64,000 bases of DNA. It comes from Amarolinea sp964580725 (GTDB lineage Bacteria; Chloroflexota; Anaerolineae; SSC4; Amarolineaceae). This document shows, piece after piece, positions 56,547 to 63,901 of this stretch (its first letter is position 1; every line of letters begins with the position of its first letter). The notes under the pieces were generated by a model. The model made no database searches and was not told the origin of the DNA. It was given only the letters and a program-made list of their open reading frames with translations. Position numbers and translations under genes: made by a program. The DNA is taken from assembly GCA_964580725.1 (NCBI GenBank), contig CAZOLV010000010.1, positions 14,711 to 78,710 of the forward strand. Direction: 5' to 3'.

Positions 56547-57560
56547 CTACAGGGAGCGCCCCACGGCGGCGGCGACATGGCGTAGTTCGCGCACCATTTG
56601 GGCAAACTTTTCTGGTTTCAGGCTTTGCGCACCGTCCGATAACGCTTCGGCCGGGTTGGGGTGCACTTCGACCATCAGGCCGTCGGCGCCGGCGGCTATG
56701 CAGGCTTTGGCGGCGGCGGCCACCAGGTCCCATTTACCCGTGGCGTGACTGGGATCGCCCAACACTGGCAGGTGGCTGAGCTGTTTGAGCGCCGGGATCG
56801 CGTTGATGTCCAGGGTATTGCGGGTGTACCGTTCGAAGGTGCGAATGCCGCGCTCGCAGAGCATCACCTGGTAGTTGCCGTTGCTCAAGACGTACTCCGC
56901 CGACATTAACCACTCTTCGATGGTGGACATCATGCCGCGCTTGAGGAAAACGGGGCGTTGACTGCGCCCGACGGCGTGCAGGAGGGCGTAGTTCTGCATG
57001 TTGCGGGCGCCGATCTGTAGAATGTCGGCGTATTCGGCCACGAGCGGCGTCTGTTCGGGCGCCATCACCTCGGTGATGATCGGCAGTCCGGTCTGCTCGC
57101 GCGCCTCGGCCAGGATTTTCAGGCCCTCTTCGCCCAATCCCTGGAAACTGTAGGGGGAGGAGCGCGGCTTGAAAGCGCCGCCGCGCAGGATGTGGGCGCC
57201 TGCCTCTTTGACCGCCCAGGCCGTCTCTAGCAGTTGGCTGCGGCTTTCGACCGAACATGGCCCGGCGATGAGCACCAGCCGCTCGCCGCCGATTTTGACG
57301 CCGTCGAGGGAGATCACGGTGTCGGCTGTCTGAAACTCACGGCTGGCCAGCTTGAACGGTTGCAGGATGCGAACCGTCTTTTCCACCCCTTCCATCATGT
57401 CGAACTGGTCGCGGTCTACGATCGGCTTTTCGCCCACCACGCCAATGACAGTGCGCGCTTCGCCCTGGCTCAAATGAACTTTGTAGCCCATGCGCTCCAC
57501 GCGCCCAACGACAGTACGCACCTCGGCCTCCGTTGCCGATGGTTTCATCACGATGATCAT
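56547..57560 (-). CDS. aroF: 3-deoxy-7-phosphoheptulonate synthase (DAHP synthase), paralog 1
   Basis: 337 residues, type I-beta DAHP synthase with an N-terminal ferredoxin-like regulatory domain (MIIVMKPSATEAEVRTVVGR, about 1-70), then the TIM barrel with LIAGPCSVESRSQLLE, LRGGAFKPRSSPYSFQG and PVFLKRGMM. It condenses PEP and erythrose 4-phosphate, the first step of the shikimate pathway. AAAGGAG lies just before the ATG. It is about 140 bp after the second paralog, with the dispersed GACAGGCTC repeats in between. Confidence 0.96.
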   Translation of the reverse strand: MIIVMKPSATEAEVRTVVGRVERMGYKVHLSQGEARTVIGVVGEKPIVDRDQFDMMEGVEKTVRILQPFKLASREFQTADTVISLDGVKIGGERLVLIAGPCSVESRSQLLETAWAVKEAGAHILRGGAFKPRSSPYSFQGLGEEGLKILAEAREQTGLPIITEVMAPEQTPLVAEYADILQIGARNMQNYALLHAVGRSQRPVFLKRGMMSTIEEWLMSAEYVLSNGNYQVMLCERGIRTFERYTRNTLDINAIPALKQLSHLPVLGDPSHATGKWDLVAAAAKACIAAGADGLMVEVHPNPAEALSDGAQSLKPEKFAQMVRELRHVAAAVGRSL

Positions 57561-57581
57561 GTGTCTCTCCTTTGCAGCCGC

Positions 57582-57626
57582 CGGCCTCGACAGGCTCGGC
57601 CTCGACAGGCTTCGACAGGCTCAGCC
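57582..57626. repeat. Dispersed-repeat cluster between the two DAHP synthase genes
   Basis: GGCTTCGACAGGCTCAGCC (57608-57626) matches the core found at 13535, 13612 and (inverted) 47326, preceded by two degenerate copies (GGCCTCGACAGGCTCGG). A CCCGATTTTCATCCTGTC segment at about 57657 parallels CCCGATTCCCATCCTGTC at about 13572, so the two loci share a two-part element. Confidence 0.8.
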
Positions 57627-57704
57627 TGCGCCGGCTCGGCCGGTGGCGTCTCCGCGCCCGATTTTCATCCTGTCGAAAATACAGCGCAGCCGGCGGAAAC
57701 CCCA

Positions 57705-58721
57705 CTATCCACATTGCCGATCCATCGCCGCGGCGATGCGCTTCAGTTCCTGCATGAGTTGCGCAAATTTCTCTGGCTTGAGACTCTGCGCGCCGTCCGA
57801 CAGCGCCGTTTCCGGTGCCGGGTGCACCTCCAGGATCAGACCATCGGCGCCGGCGGCGATGGCCGCGCGCGCCATTGGCGTCACCAGTTCCCATTTGCCC
57901 GTGCCATGACTTGGATCGGCGATCACGGGCAGGTGACTGAGCTGCTTGAGCACCGGCACCGCGTTCAAATCGAACGTGTTGCGCGTATAGGTCTCGAAGG
58001 TGCGGATGCCGCGCTCGCACAGCATGACGCGATAGTTTCCATTGCTCAACACATACTCCGCCGACATGAGCAGTTCCTCGATGGTGGACATCAGGCCGCG
58101 CTTGAGCAGAACCGGCCTTTGCGTGCGGCCGACCGCGTGCAGCAGGCCGTAATTCTGCATGTTGCGGGCGCCGATCTGTAAAATATCGGCATATTCCGCC
58201 ACCATCGGCACCTGTTCGGGCGTCATCACCTCGGTCACCACATACAGCCCGGTTTCCTCACGCGCCTCGGCCAGATACTCAAGCCCCTTGAGGCCCAGTC
58301 CCTGAAAACTGTAGGGCGAACTGCGCGGCTTGAAAGCCCCGCCGCGCAAAATCTGTGCGCCGGCCTCCTTCACCGCCCAGGCCGTCTCCAGCAACTGCGT
58401 GCGGCTTTCCACCGAACAAGGCCCCGCCATGATCGTCAGCTTCTTGCCGCCGATCTTGACCCCATTGAGCGCAATCACGGTATCTTCCGGCTTGGAGGTG
58501 CGGCTCGCCAGCTTGAACGGGTGCATGACAACCATCGTCTTCTCGACGCCGGGCATCACCTCGAAGATTTCCTTGTCAATCTTGCGCTCGTTCCCCACGA
58601 TGGCCACCACCGTGTGTTCTTCGCCATAGATCGGATGCGGCTTCAGTCCAAGCTCCTGAACCCTGGCAATCACCGCGCCGATCTCACCGGCTGTTGCATT
58701 CGGTTTCATCACGACGATCAT
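57705..58721 (-). CDS. aroF: 3-deoxy-7-phosphoheptulonate synthase, paralog 2
   Basis: 338 residues from the ATG at 58721, which has AGGAG nine bases upstream; an alternative ATG at 58727 is only three bases from it. Same domain plan as paralog 1: MIVVMKPNATAGEIGAVIAR, then AGPCSVESRTQLLE and LRGGAFKPRSSPYSFQG. The N-terminal regulatory domains differ more than the barrels, suggesting different feedback. Probably co-transcribed from the attenuated pheA promoter; it follows pheA by 92 bp that include a 26-bp tandem duplication. Confidence 0.96.
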   Translation of the reverse strand: MIVVMKPNATAGEIGAVIARVQELGLKPHPIYGEEHTVVAIVGNERKIDKEIFEVMPGVEKTMVVMHPFKLASRTSKPEDTVIALNGVKIGGKKLTIMAGPCSVESRTQLLETAWAVKEAGAQILRGGAFKPRSSPYSFQGLGLKGLEYLAEAREETGLYVVTEVMTPEQVPMVAEYADILQIGARNMQNYGLLHAVGRTQRPVLLKRGLMSTIEELLMSAEYVLSNGNYRVMLCERGIRTFETYTRNTFDLNAVPVLKQLSHLPVIADPSHGTGKWELVTPMARAAIAAGADGLILEVHPAPETALSDGAQSLKPEKFAQLMQELKRIAAAMDRQCG

Positions 58722-58722
58722 A

Positions 58723-58774
58723 CTCATTGACTCCTGAACGATTCTTGACTCATTGACTCCTGAACGATTCTTGA
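58723..58774. repeat. Perfect 26-bp tandem duplication covering the aroF ribosome-binding site
   Basis: 58723-58748 and 58749-58774 are identical. Each copy, on the minus strand, contains AGGAGTCAATGAG, so the ribosome site is duplicated. The upstream copy gives a nine-codon mini-ORF (ATGAGTCAAG... ending TGA) that stops two bases before the aroF ATG. Confidence 0.9.
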
Positions 58775-58813
58775 ATGATGCAGAAAGGAGCGGTTTACCG
58801 CCCAAGAAAACTG

Positions 58814-60346
58814 TCAAATTTGCAGCAGCGCATCTTGCGCCATCAGGTCCATGTTGGGCATGCGACCGGCCGGGTAAGATCCGAGCAGTTTGACGAACGC
58901 CGCGCGGGCCAACAGCGCCACCAGCGCCTCTTGACAAGCGCCCTGGCGCCAATCGCCCTCGAAATCGAGATAGAAAACATAGTGCCACGGGCGATTGCGG
59001 CGCGGCCGGCTCTCCAGCTTGGCCAGATTGATGCCGCGGCTGGCAAACTCACCCAGGCAACCGTGCAAAGCGCCTGGTGTGTGCGGTGTGGCAAAGACAA
59101 GCGAGGTCTTGAACGGTTCGCCCGCCGCCGCCGGGACAGGCAGCGCCGCGCCGCGCTGCGCCACCACAAAAAAGCGCGTGAAGTTCCACTGGATGTCTTC
59201 AATCCCCTCCTCGAGGACGGTCAGACCGTAGGTGCGGGCGGCCAGCGCGCTGGCAATCACCGCCACGCCCGGCTCTGAATGCTGCGCCAATTCTTTGGCG
59301 CTGCCGGCCGTGTCATACCACGGGATGGCGCGCCAACCGTGCTGATTCAGGTAACGCTCGCATTGCGCCAGCGCCTGCGGGTGCGACCTCACCTGCTGGA
59401 TGTCGCCCACGCCCACGCCGGGCAGCGCCAGCAGATTGTGGCGCACGCGCAGCAGAATCTCGCCCACGACGGTCAGGTCACGTTCTAGCAGCAGATCGTA
59501 TGTCTTGTTGATCGAACCGGCCACCGAGTTCTCCACCGGCACGATGCCGAACGCCGCGCCCCCATGTTCCACCAGGCCAAAAATGTCCTCGAAGGCGTGA
59601 CAGGGCAGCGTTTGCACCTGCTCGCCAAAATGCTGGTGAATGGCCTGTTCCGAATAGGCACCGTGTTCGCCCTGAAAAGCGACGCGGGGCAGCGGGTGTT
59701 CGTTCGCTGCGCTCGGCGCCGGCGCGGCGACTGCCGTTGGATCGTGATGAGCTGGCATGTCTGTTTCCTCCTGACGATGATGATCATTGGCTGCCCCCGC
59801 CGCCTGTGCAGCGAGCGGCTCCACGGCGGCGGGCGCCAGGGCTGCTGTGACGGGAAGCGGGTCCGAATCGCCGGCCGAAATCGCCGCCGGCGCCGCATTT
59901 TGGGCCAGCCGGCGCTGCTGCCAGGCCTGCATCTGGCGCTCGATCCACTCAGCCAGGCTGGGCCAGTCTACCGGCGGCAGCGACGCTTTGTCCGGGCGCA
60001 GATGGCGCGCCCCGCGCACATAGACGTGATGCAGATCGGCGGCTGGACGGTCGGTGTTCCACAACACCAGCACGCGTACACACATCCCCAGCGCACCAGG
60101 CACGCTCATCTCGTGACCGCACATCAGCGCCGCGTCCAGCCAGCCGAGTTGGCGCGCCGCAAAGGCAGGGAACTCGCTGTTCAGATCGCTGGTTGTCGTG
60201 AAGAACGCAGCGCCGACATCCTCCGGCCGGATGCCGTTCAGCCGAATCATCAGCGCCAGCATTTCGCGCGTGCGGCGCAGCACTTCCTCGCGCGTGTTGC
60301 TGTCAACCGTCGTTGCGCCGCGCACCCCGCGGCAGGTAATTTTCAC
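58814..60346 (-). CDS. pheA: Chorismate mutase (AroH type)-prephenate dehydratase fusion
   Basis: 510 residues from the GTG at 60346, chosen because homology begins at VKITCRGVRGATTV and GGGGGAG is just upstream; the frame is open for 37 more codons into the attenuator. Domains: AroH-class chorismate mutase (about 2-118; conserved Arg in CRGVRGAT, FFTTTSDLNSEFPA), an Ala/Pro linker (about 125-215), prephenate dehydratase (about 220-398; FQGEHGAYSEQA, catalytic NFTRFFVV), and an ACT domain (about 413-490; GALHG and ESRP that bind phenylalanine). Enteric PheA uses the AroQ-type mutase instead. An internal ATG (residue 197) has a perfect AGGAGG eight bases upstream, so the dehydratase may also be made alone. 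Controlled by the leader attenuator at 60432-60692. Confidence 0.94.
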   Translation of the reverse strand: MKITCRGVRGATTVDSNTREEVLRRTREMLALMIRLNGIRPEDVGAAFFTTTSDLNSEFPAFAARQLGWLDAALMCGHEMSVPGALGMCVRVLVLWNTDRPAADLHHVYVRGARHLRPDKASLPPVDWPSLAEWIERQMQAWQQRRLAQNAAPAAISAGDSDPLPVTAALAPAAVEPLAAQAAGAANDHHRQEETDMPAHHDPTAVAAPAPSAANEHPLPRVAFQGEHGAYSEQAIHQHFGEQVQTLPCHAFEDIFGLVEHGGAAFGIVPVENSVAGSINKTYDLLLERDLTVVGEILLRVRHNLLALPGVGVGDIQQVRSHPQALAQCERYLNQHGWRAIPWYDTAGSAKELAQHSEPGVAVIASALAARTYGLTVLEEGIEDIQWNFTRFFVVAQRGAALPVPAAAGEPFKTSLVFATPHTPGALHGCLGEFASRGINLAKLESRPRRNRPWHYVFYLDFEGDWRQGACQEALVALLARAAFVKLLGSYPAGRMPNMDLMAQDALLQI

Positions 60347-60431
60347 AGATTCGCTCCCCCCTTGCTTTGCTTGCAGCCCTGGCCAATACTCAGCAACCGT
60401 CACCAGCCCTGGTGAATTTTCTTTGACCAAC

Positions 60432-60461
60432 AAAAAAGCGTGGGCTTGTCGCTCCACGCTC
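60432..60461 (-). terminator. Intrinsic terminator of the pheA attenuator
   Basis: On the minus strand AGCGTGG (60460-60454) pairs with CCACGCT (60443-60437), with two more GC pairs past a bulged A, and is followed directly by a run of Ts (60437-60432). It stands after the leader-peptide stop and about 86 nt before the pheA start, with no gene of its own to end, so it acts as a regulatory terminator. Confidence 0.85.
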
Positions 60462-60598
60462 TTTTGACCGTCCTGGTCGGTTGGGTCTGTACGTCGTTGT
60501 CACTCACCCCGTTGCGTGGGCGTCAGCCTGGCGGCGCTGATAGGCGCCAAAAGCATAGGCAAAATAAAACCCACGCCAGACAAAGCGGCGTGGGTTGG
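60438..60598 (-). promoter_or_regulatory. Five-segment transcription attenuator upstream of pheA
   Basis: In transcript order: segment 1 CCAACCCACGCC (60598-60587), 2 GGCGTGGGTT (60577-60568), 3 GCCCACGC (60521-60514), 4 GAGCGTGG (60461-60454), 5 GCCCACGC (60445-60438) followed by Ts. Segments 1, 3 and 5 share CCCACGC; 2 and 4 share GCGTGG. So 1:2 with 3:4 excludes the terminator, and 2:3 with 4:5 forms it. A ribosome stalled at leader codons 42-48 (60569-60549) masks segment 2 and frees 3 to take 4 (read-through). A ribosome at the stop codon (60506) covers 3 and lets 4:5 terminate. Confidence 0.85.
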
Positions 60599-60692
60599 AG
60601 AGGCGCAGGGCAACCGGCAGCGAACGGCGCACAGCAGTGTGAGCCGATTGCTGATTCCATTGCCCTAAACCTGAATCTGAACGAATCATCAT
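60504..60692 (-). CDS. Aromatic-rich leader peptide of the pheA operon
   Basis: 62 codons from ATGATG at 60692 (AAAGGC upstream) to TGA at 60506-60504, not a shadow of another gene. Residues 37-51 read FVWRGFYFAYAFGAY: four Phe, three Tyr and one Trp in 15 residues. The peptide lies between the promoter at 60729-60757 and the terminator at 60432-60461, ahead of the chorismate mutase-prephenate dehydratase gene. It is the sensing element of a translation-coupled attenuator: slow decoding of this cluster when charged Phe or Tyr tRNA is scarce would change the RNA fold. The peptide itself probably has no other role. Confidence 0.85.
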   Translation of the reverse strand: MMIRSDSGLGQWNQQSAHTAVRRSLPVALRLSNPRRFVWRGFYFAYAFGAYQRRQADAHATG

Positions 60693-60728
60693 TTTGCCTT
60701 TTTCACGCAACGCGTCAAGAGTGCGCGC

Positions 60729-60757
60729 ATGTTAGCACAGGTCACTGGAATTGTCAA
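60729..60757 (-). promoter_or_regulatory. Consensus sigma70-type promoter of the pheA operon
   Basis: On the minus strand TTGACA (60757-60752) and TAACAT (60734-60729) with exactly 17 bp between them. The predicted start near 60722 gives a 30-nt leader before the leader-peptide ATG. The promoter lies in the last codons of the upstream propeller gene, whose TAA stop forms the first three bases of the -10. Confidence 0.8.
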
Positions 60758-63700
60758 AGTGACGAAAGCAAGCCAGAGCAGGCAACTGGCGCCTGGCCAG
60801 CCGCCCCACAGCCGCCAGGATGGCGCACAGCCCGGCCGCCGTCAGCAACAGCAGCCGGCGGCTCGGCCCGCCGGCAGCCGAGGCACTGACCCTGAAGTCC
60901 CGCACGCTGACCGCCGTGGGTGCTTGCCACACCGCGTTGACCGGGCCAAAACGCTGCGCAACGCCGTCGAAACCGACGACATCGAGCCAGTAGTAGTGTG
61001 CCGCGCCGGCCGTCAGGCTGGCCTGATCGAGCCAGGCGTAGGCGGAACCCTGACTGCTGCCCGGTGCCTGGGCGGAGATCAGGCTGCCGTTCAAGCGGAC
61101 ATCTGGCCCGGCCGCCGATAGCCCGCGCCAGAGATCGAAACCGGCGGTGTCAAGCTCACTGACCGTTTCCCAGGACACCAGGATGCCCTGGGATTGCGTC
61201 TGTGCGCCGAGGTCGGCCAGTGCGGCCGCCAGCGGGGCGTTGTTCTCCACGGCCCAGTCGGAGAAGGCGGTCACGTTTTGGCGGGTGACGCTGTTCGACG
61301 TATGTGAGGCGTGCGCACAGTCCCATGCCGCCTCGCTGAAACGACACACATGGTCGTTGTCGTCGGGGCCGAAGGTCGTGGGCAGGGTCAAATTGACGCC
61401 GAAGCCGCTGGCCGGGGAGCCGGCGCCATTCAGTCCCTCGATTTGCCAGTAATACCCCGTTTGCAGCCCCGCCGTGGCCTGCGCATGGTTCTGATTACGA
61501 CGCTGCACATTGATCTGCGCCAGATCGCCGGCTGTCGTCACACCTACCACCACCGGCAGGTTGTTGGCGTAGAACGTGTAGGTTCCCAGGCCGTTAATCG
61601 TCTGCGTGACGGCCGGCGTCCACTGCGCAATGTAGAAGGCCGGCTTACTCCCTGCCAGCGTAAAATCACCACCAGCGAAGAGCCTGCCCCGACTGCTGTC
61701 CAGCGCCAACGCATAGGCGACGCTGTCCAGACCACTGCCTTGCGTTTTCCATGCGGCGCCATCCCAGAAGGCGACATGATTGGCGCTCTGGCCGCCGGCG
61801 CTGGCGAAATCACCCCCCGCGGCCAGGCGGCCGGAAGCATCTCCGGCCAGCGCGTAGACCGTCCCGCCCACGCCGCTGCCCAGGGCGCTCCAGCCCGAAC
61901 CGTTCCAGACGGCAACCCGGTTGGCGCTGACGCCGTCGGCGGTAGTGAAGGCGCCGCCCGCCGCAACCAGGCCGCTGCCCAGGCGTGTCAAGGCATTGAC
62001 CACTCCGTTCATACCGGTTCCCAGCGGGCTCCAGGCGGCGCCGTTCCAGGCGGCGATGTAACTGGCGCTGTTGCCGCCAGCCATCGTAAACCACCCACCT
62101 GCGATCAAATCGCCGTTGTCGGCGAAGGTCAACGCTGTCACATAACTGGTCATGCCGCTGCCCAGCGGGCTCCAGGCGCTACCGTTCCACAGTGCAACCC
62201 GGCTGGCACTGGCGCCGCCCGCTGTGGTGAAGGCGCCGCCGGCGTAGACATTGCCGCTGTTGTCCACAGCGAGGGCATCCACCGACCCATTCAGGCCGCT
62301 GCCCAGCGGGCTCCAGGCGCTGCCGTTCCATTTGGCGATGCGGTTGACCGTCACGCCGCCGGCCATGATGAAGGCTCCGCCGGCATAGAGATTGCCGCCG
62401 CTGTCCAGGGCCAGCGCCTTGACGGCGCCGTCGAAACCGGCGCCCAATGTACTCCAGGCGCTGCCGTTCCAGCGGGCGATGCGATTGGCGCTGCTGCCGC
62501 CGGCGACGGTGAAGTATCCGCCGGCAATCAAGTCACCGTTGCTTTCGATGGTGAGCGCCGCAACGGTGCTGTTGCAGCCGGCGCCGCCTGTCCCTAGGGC
62601 GCTCCAGGCCGAACCGTTCCATTGGGCGATGCGGCTGGCGCTGGCCCCTCCCGCCGCCGTGAACCAACCGCCGGCGTAAAGCACGCCGCCGGTCACAGCC
62701 AGCGCGCTGACTGAGCCGTCGGCGCCGCTGCCCAGGGCGCTCCAGGCGCTGCCGTTCCAGGACGCCACGCGGCTGGCGCTGTTGCCGCCAGCCTGCAGGA
62801 AACTGCCGCCAGCATAGATCATGCTGCCACTGCCGGCGGCCAGCGCGCTGACTGAGCCGTCGGCGCCGCTGCCCAGGGCGCTCCAGGCTGCGCCGTTCCA
62901 ACGCGCAATGCGACTGGCGCTGTTGCCGCCAGCCGTGGTGAAGGCGCCGCCGGCGATCAGATCGCCGCCCGTGATGAGCAACGCATAGACGGCGCTGTCC
63001 ATTCCGCTGCCCAGTGTGTTCCAGGCCGCACCGTCCCAACGGGCGATGCGGTTGGCGCCGCCACCGCCGACCTGATCGAACCAACCGCCGACGAACAGAT
63101 TGCCGCTGTTGTCGAAGACCAGCGCATTGACCGCATTGTTGGCGCCGCTGCCCAGAGCAGTCCAGACGCTGCTGTCCCACAGCGCCACGTAATTGGCGCT
63201 GCTGCCGCCCGCCAGGGTGAACTCGCCGCCGGCCGCCAGCCGGCCGCTGCCGTCGATGGCCAGGGCATAGACGGTGCGATCCAGGCCGCTGCCGAGCGCG
63301 CTCCAACTGGTTCCGTTCCATTTGGCCACATAGTTGGCGCTGACGCCGCCGGCCTGGGTGAAGTTGCCTCCGGCGTAGATATTGCCGCTGTTATCAACCA
63401 CCAGCGCGTTCACGGCGCCGTTCAACCCGCTGCCCAACGCGCTCCAACTCGACCCGTTCCAGCGGGCGACGTAATTGGCGCTGACATCGCCCGCGCTGGT
63501 GAAGTAACCGCCGGCGATCACGTCGCCGTTGCTGGCCACAGTCAGGGCCGTGACAGAACTGTTCATGCCCGGCAAGTGAAAGCCGATGCTCCAATTTTCG
63601 TTGTCGGGGTTTTCCAGCGTCAGGCCGGAGGAGATGGCCGGCGCGCGCGCCGGCGCCAGGCGCGTCGTCGCAGCGCCCGCCGAAGGCGGCGCCAGCAGCG

Positions 63701-63794
63701 ACAACACGATCAACCAGATGAGCGCCAAAGAGCCGTGGAGTGGATGTGGGAACGGTGCAGCAGGCGCCGTGTGCGATTCTGAATGGATGCGCAT
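60732..63794 (-). CDS. Large secreted beta-propeller repeat protein
   Basis: 1020 residues from the ATG at 63794 (CAGGAG upstream). A signal/membrane segment (LIWLIVLSLLAPPSAGA, about 25-42) is followed by about 13 tandem repeats of roughly 50 residues. Each repeat has a WNGSAWSALGSG turn, a VNALAVD strand and an AGG-F--AGG turn, enough for about two seven-bladed propellers. After residue ~780 come a beta-sandwich with a LPTTFGPDDNDH loop and a fibronectin-like domain (LVSWETVSELDTAGFDLWRG). The C-terminus has a hydrophobic helix (RRLLLLTAAGLCAILAAVG) with a basic RRQ stop, suggesting membrane anchoring. Surface role; ligand unknown. Confidence 0.87.
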   Translation of the reverse strand: MRIHSESHTAPAAPFPHPLHGSLALIWLIVLSLLAPPSAGAATTRLAPARAPAISSGLTLENPDNENWSIGFHLPGMNSSVTALTVASNGDVIAGGYFTSAGDVSANYVARWNGSSWSALGSGLNGAVNALVVDNSGNIYAGGNFTQAGGVSANYVAKWNGTSWSALGSGLDRTVYALAIDGSGRLAAGGEFTLAGGSSANYVALWDSSVWTALGSGANNAVNALVFDNSGNLFVGGWFDQVGGGGANRIARWDGAAWNTLGSGMDSAVYALLITGGDLIAGGAFTTAGGNSASRIARWNGAAWSALGSGADGSVSALAAGSGSMIYAGGSFLQAGGNSASRVASWNGSAWSALGSGADGSVSALAVTGGVLYAGGWFTAAGGASASRIAQWNGSAWSALGTGGAGCNSTVAALTIESNGDLIAGGYFTVAGGSSANRIARWNGSAWSTLGAGFDGAVKALALDSGGNLYAGGAFIMAGGVTVNRIAKWNGSAWSPLGSGLNGSVDALAVDNSGNVYAGGAFTTAGGASASRVALWNGSAWSPLGSGMTSYVTALTFADNGDLIAGGWFTMAGGNSASYIAAWNGAAWSPLGTGMNGVVNALTRLGSGLVAAGGAFTTADGVSANRVAVWNGSGWSALGSGVGGTVYALAGDASGRLAAGGDFASAGGQSANHVAFWDGAAWKTQGSGLDSVAYALALDSSRGRLFAGGDFTLAGSKPAFYIAQWTPAVTQTINGLGTYTFYANNLPVVVGVTTAGDLAQINVQRRNQNHAQATAGLQTGYYWQIEGLNGAGSPASGFGVNLTLPTTFGPDDNDHVCRFSEAAWDCAHASHTSNSVTRQNVTAFSDWAVENNAPLAAALADLGAQTQSQGILVSWETVSELDTAGFDLWRGLSAAGPDVRLNGSLISAQAPGSSQGSAYAWLDQASLTAGAAHYYWLDVVGFDGVAQRFGPVNAVWQAPTAVSVRDFRVSASAAGGPSRRLLLLTAAGLCAILAAVGRLARRQLPALACFRHFDNSSDLC

Positions 63795-63901
63795 GCGGAA
63801 CTCCTGTGTCGAAAGCTGGTCACATTGTCGCGCACGCCAGGGCGTGTTGAACATAGAGATTTCGTACCAGTCAGACAGAGGGTTGTCCAATGCCTGTCCG
63901 C

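Noticed and set aside
60568..60598. The first leader hairpin (10-bp stem followed by TTTTATTTT) as a stand-alone terminator
   Set aside because: It lies inside the translated leader peptide and its T tract encodes Phe-Tyr-Phe; it is better explained as the 1:2 segment of the attenuator, although some early termination is possible.
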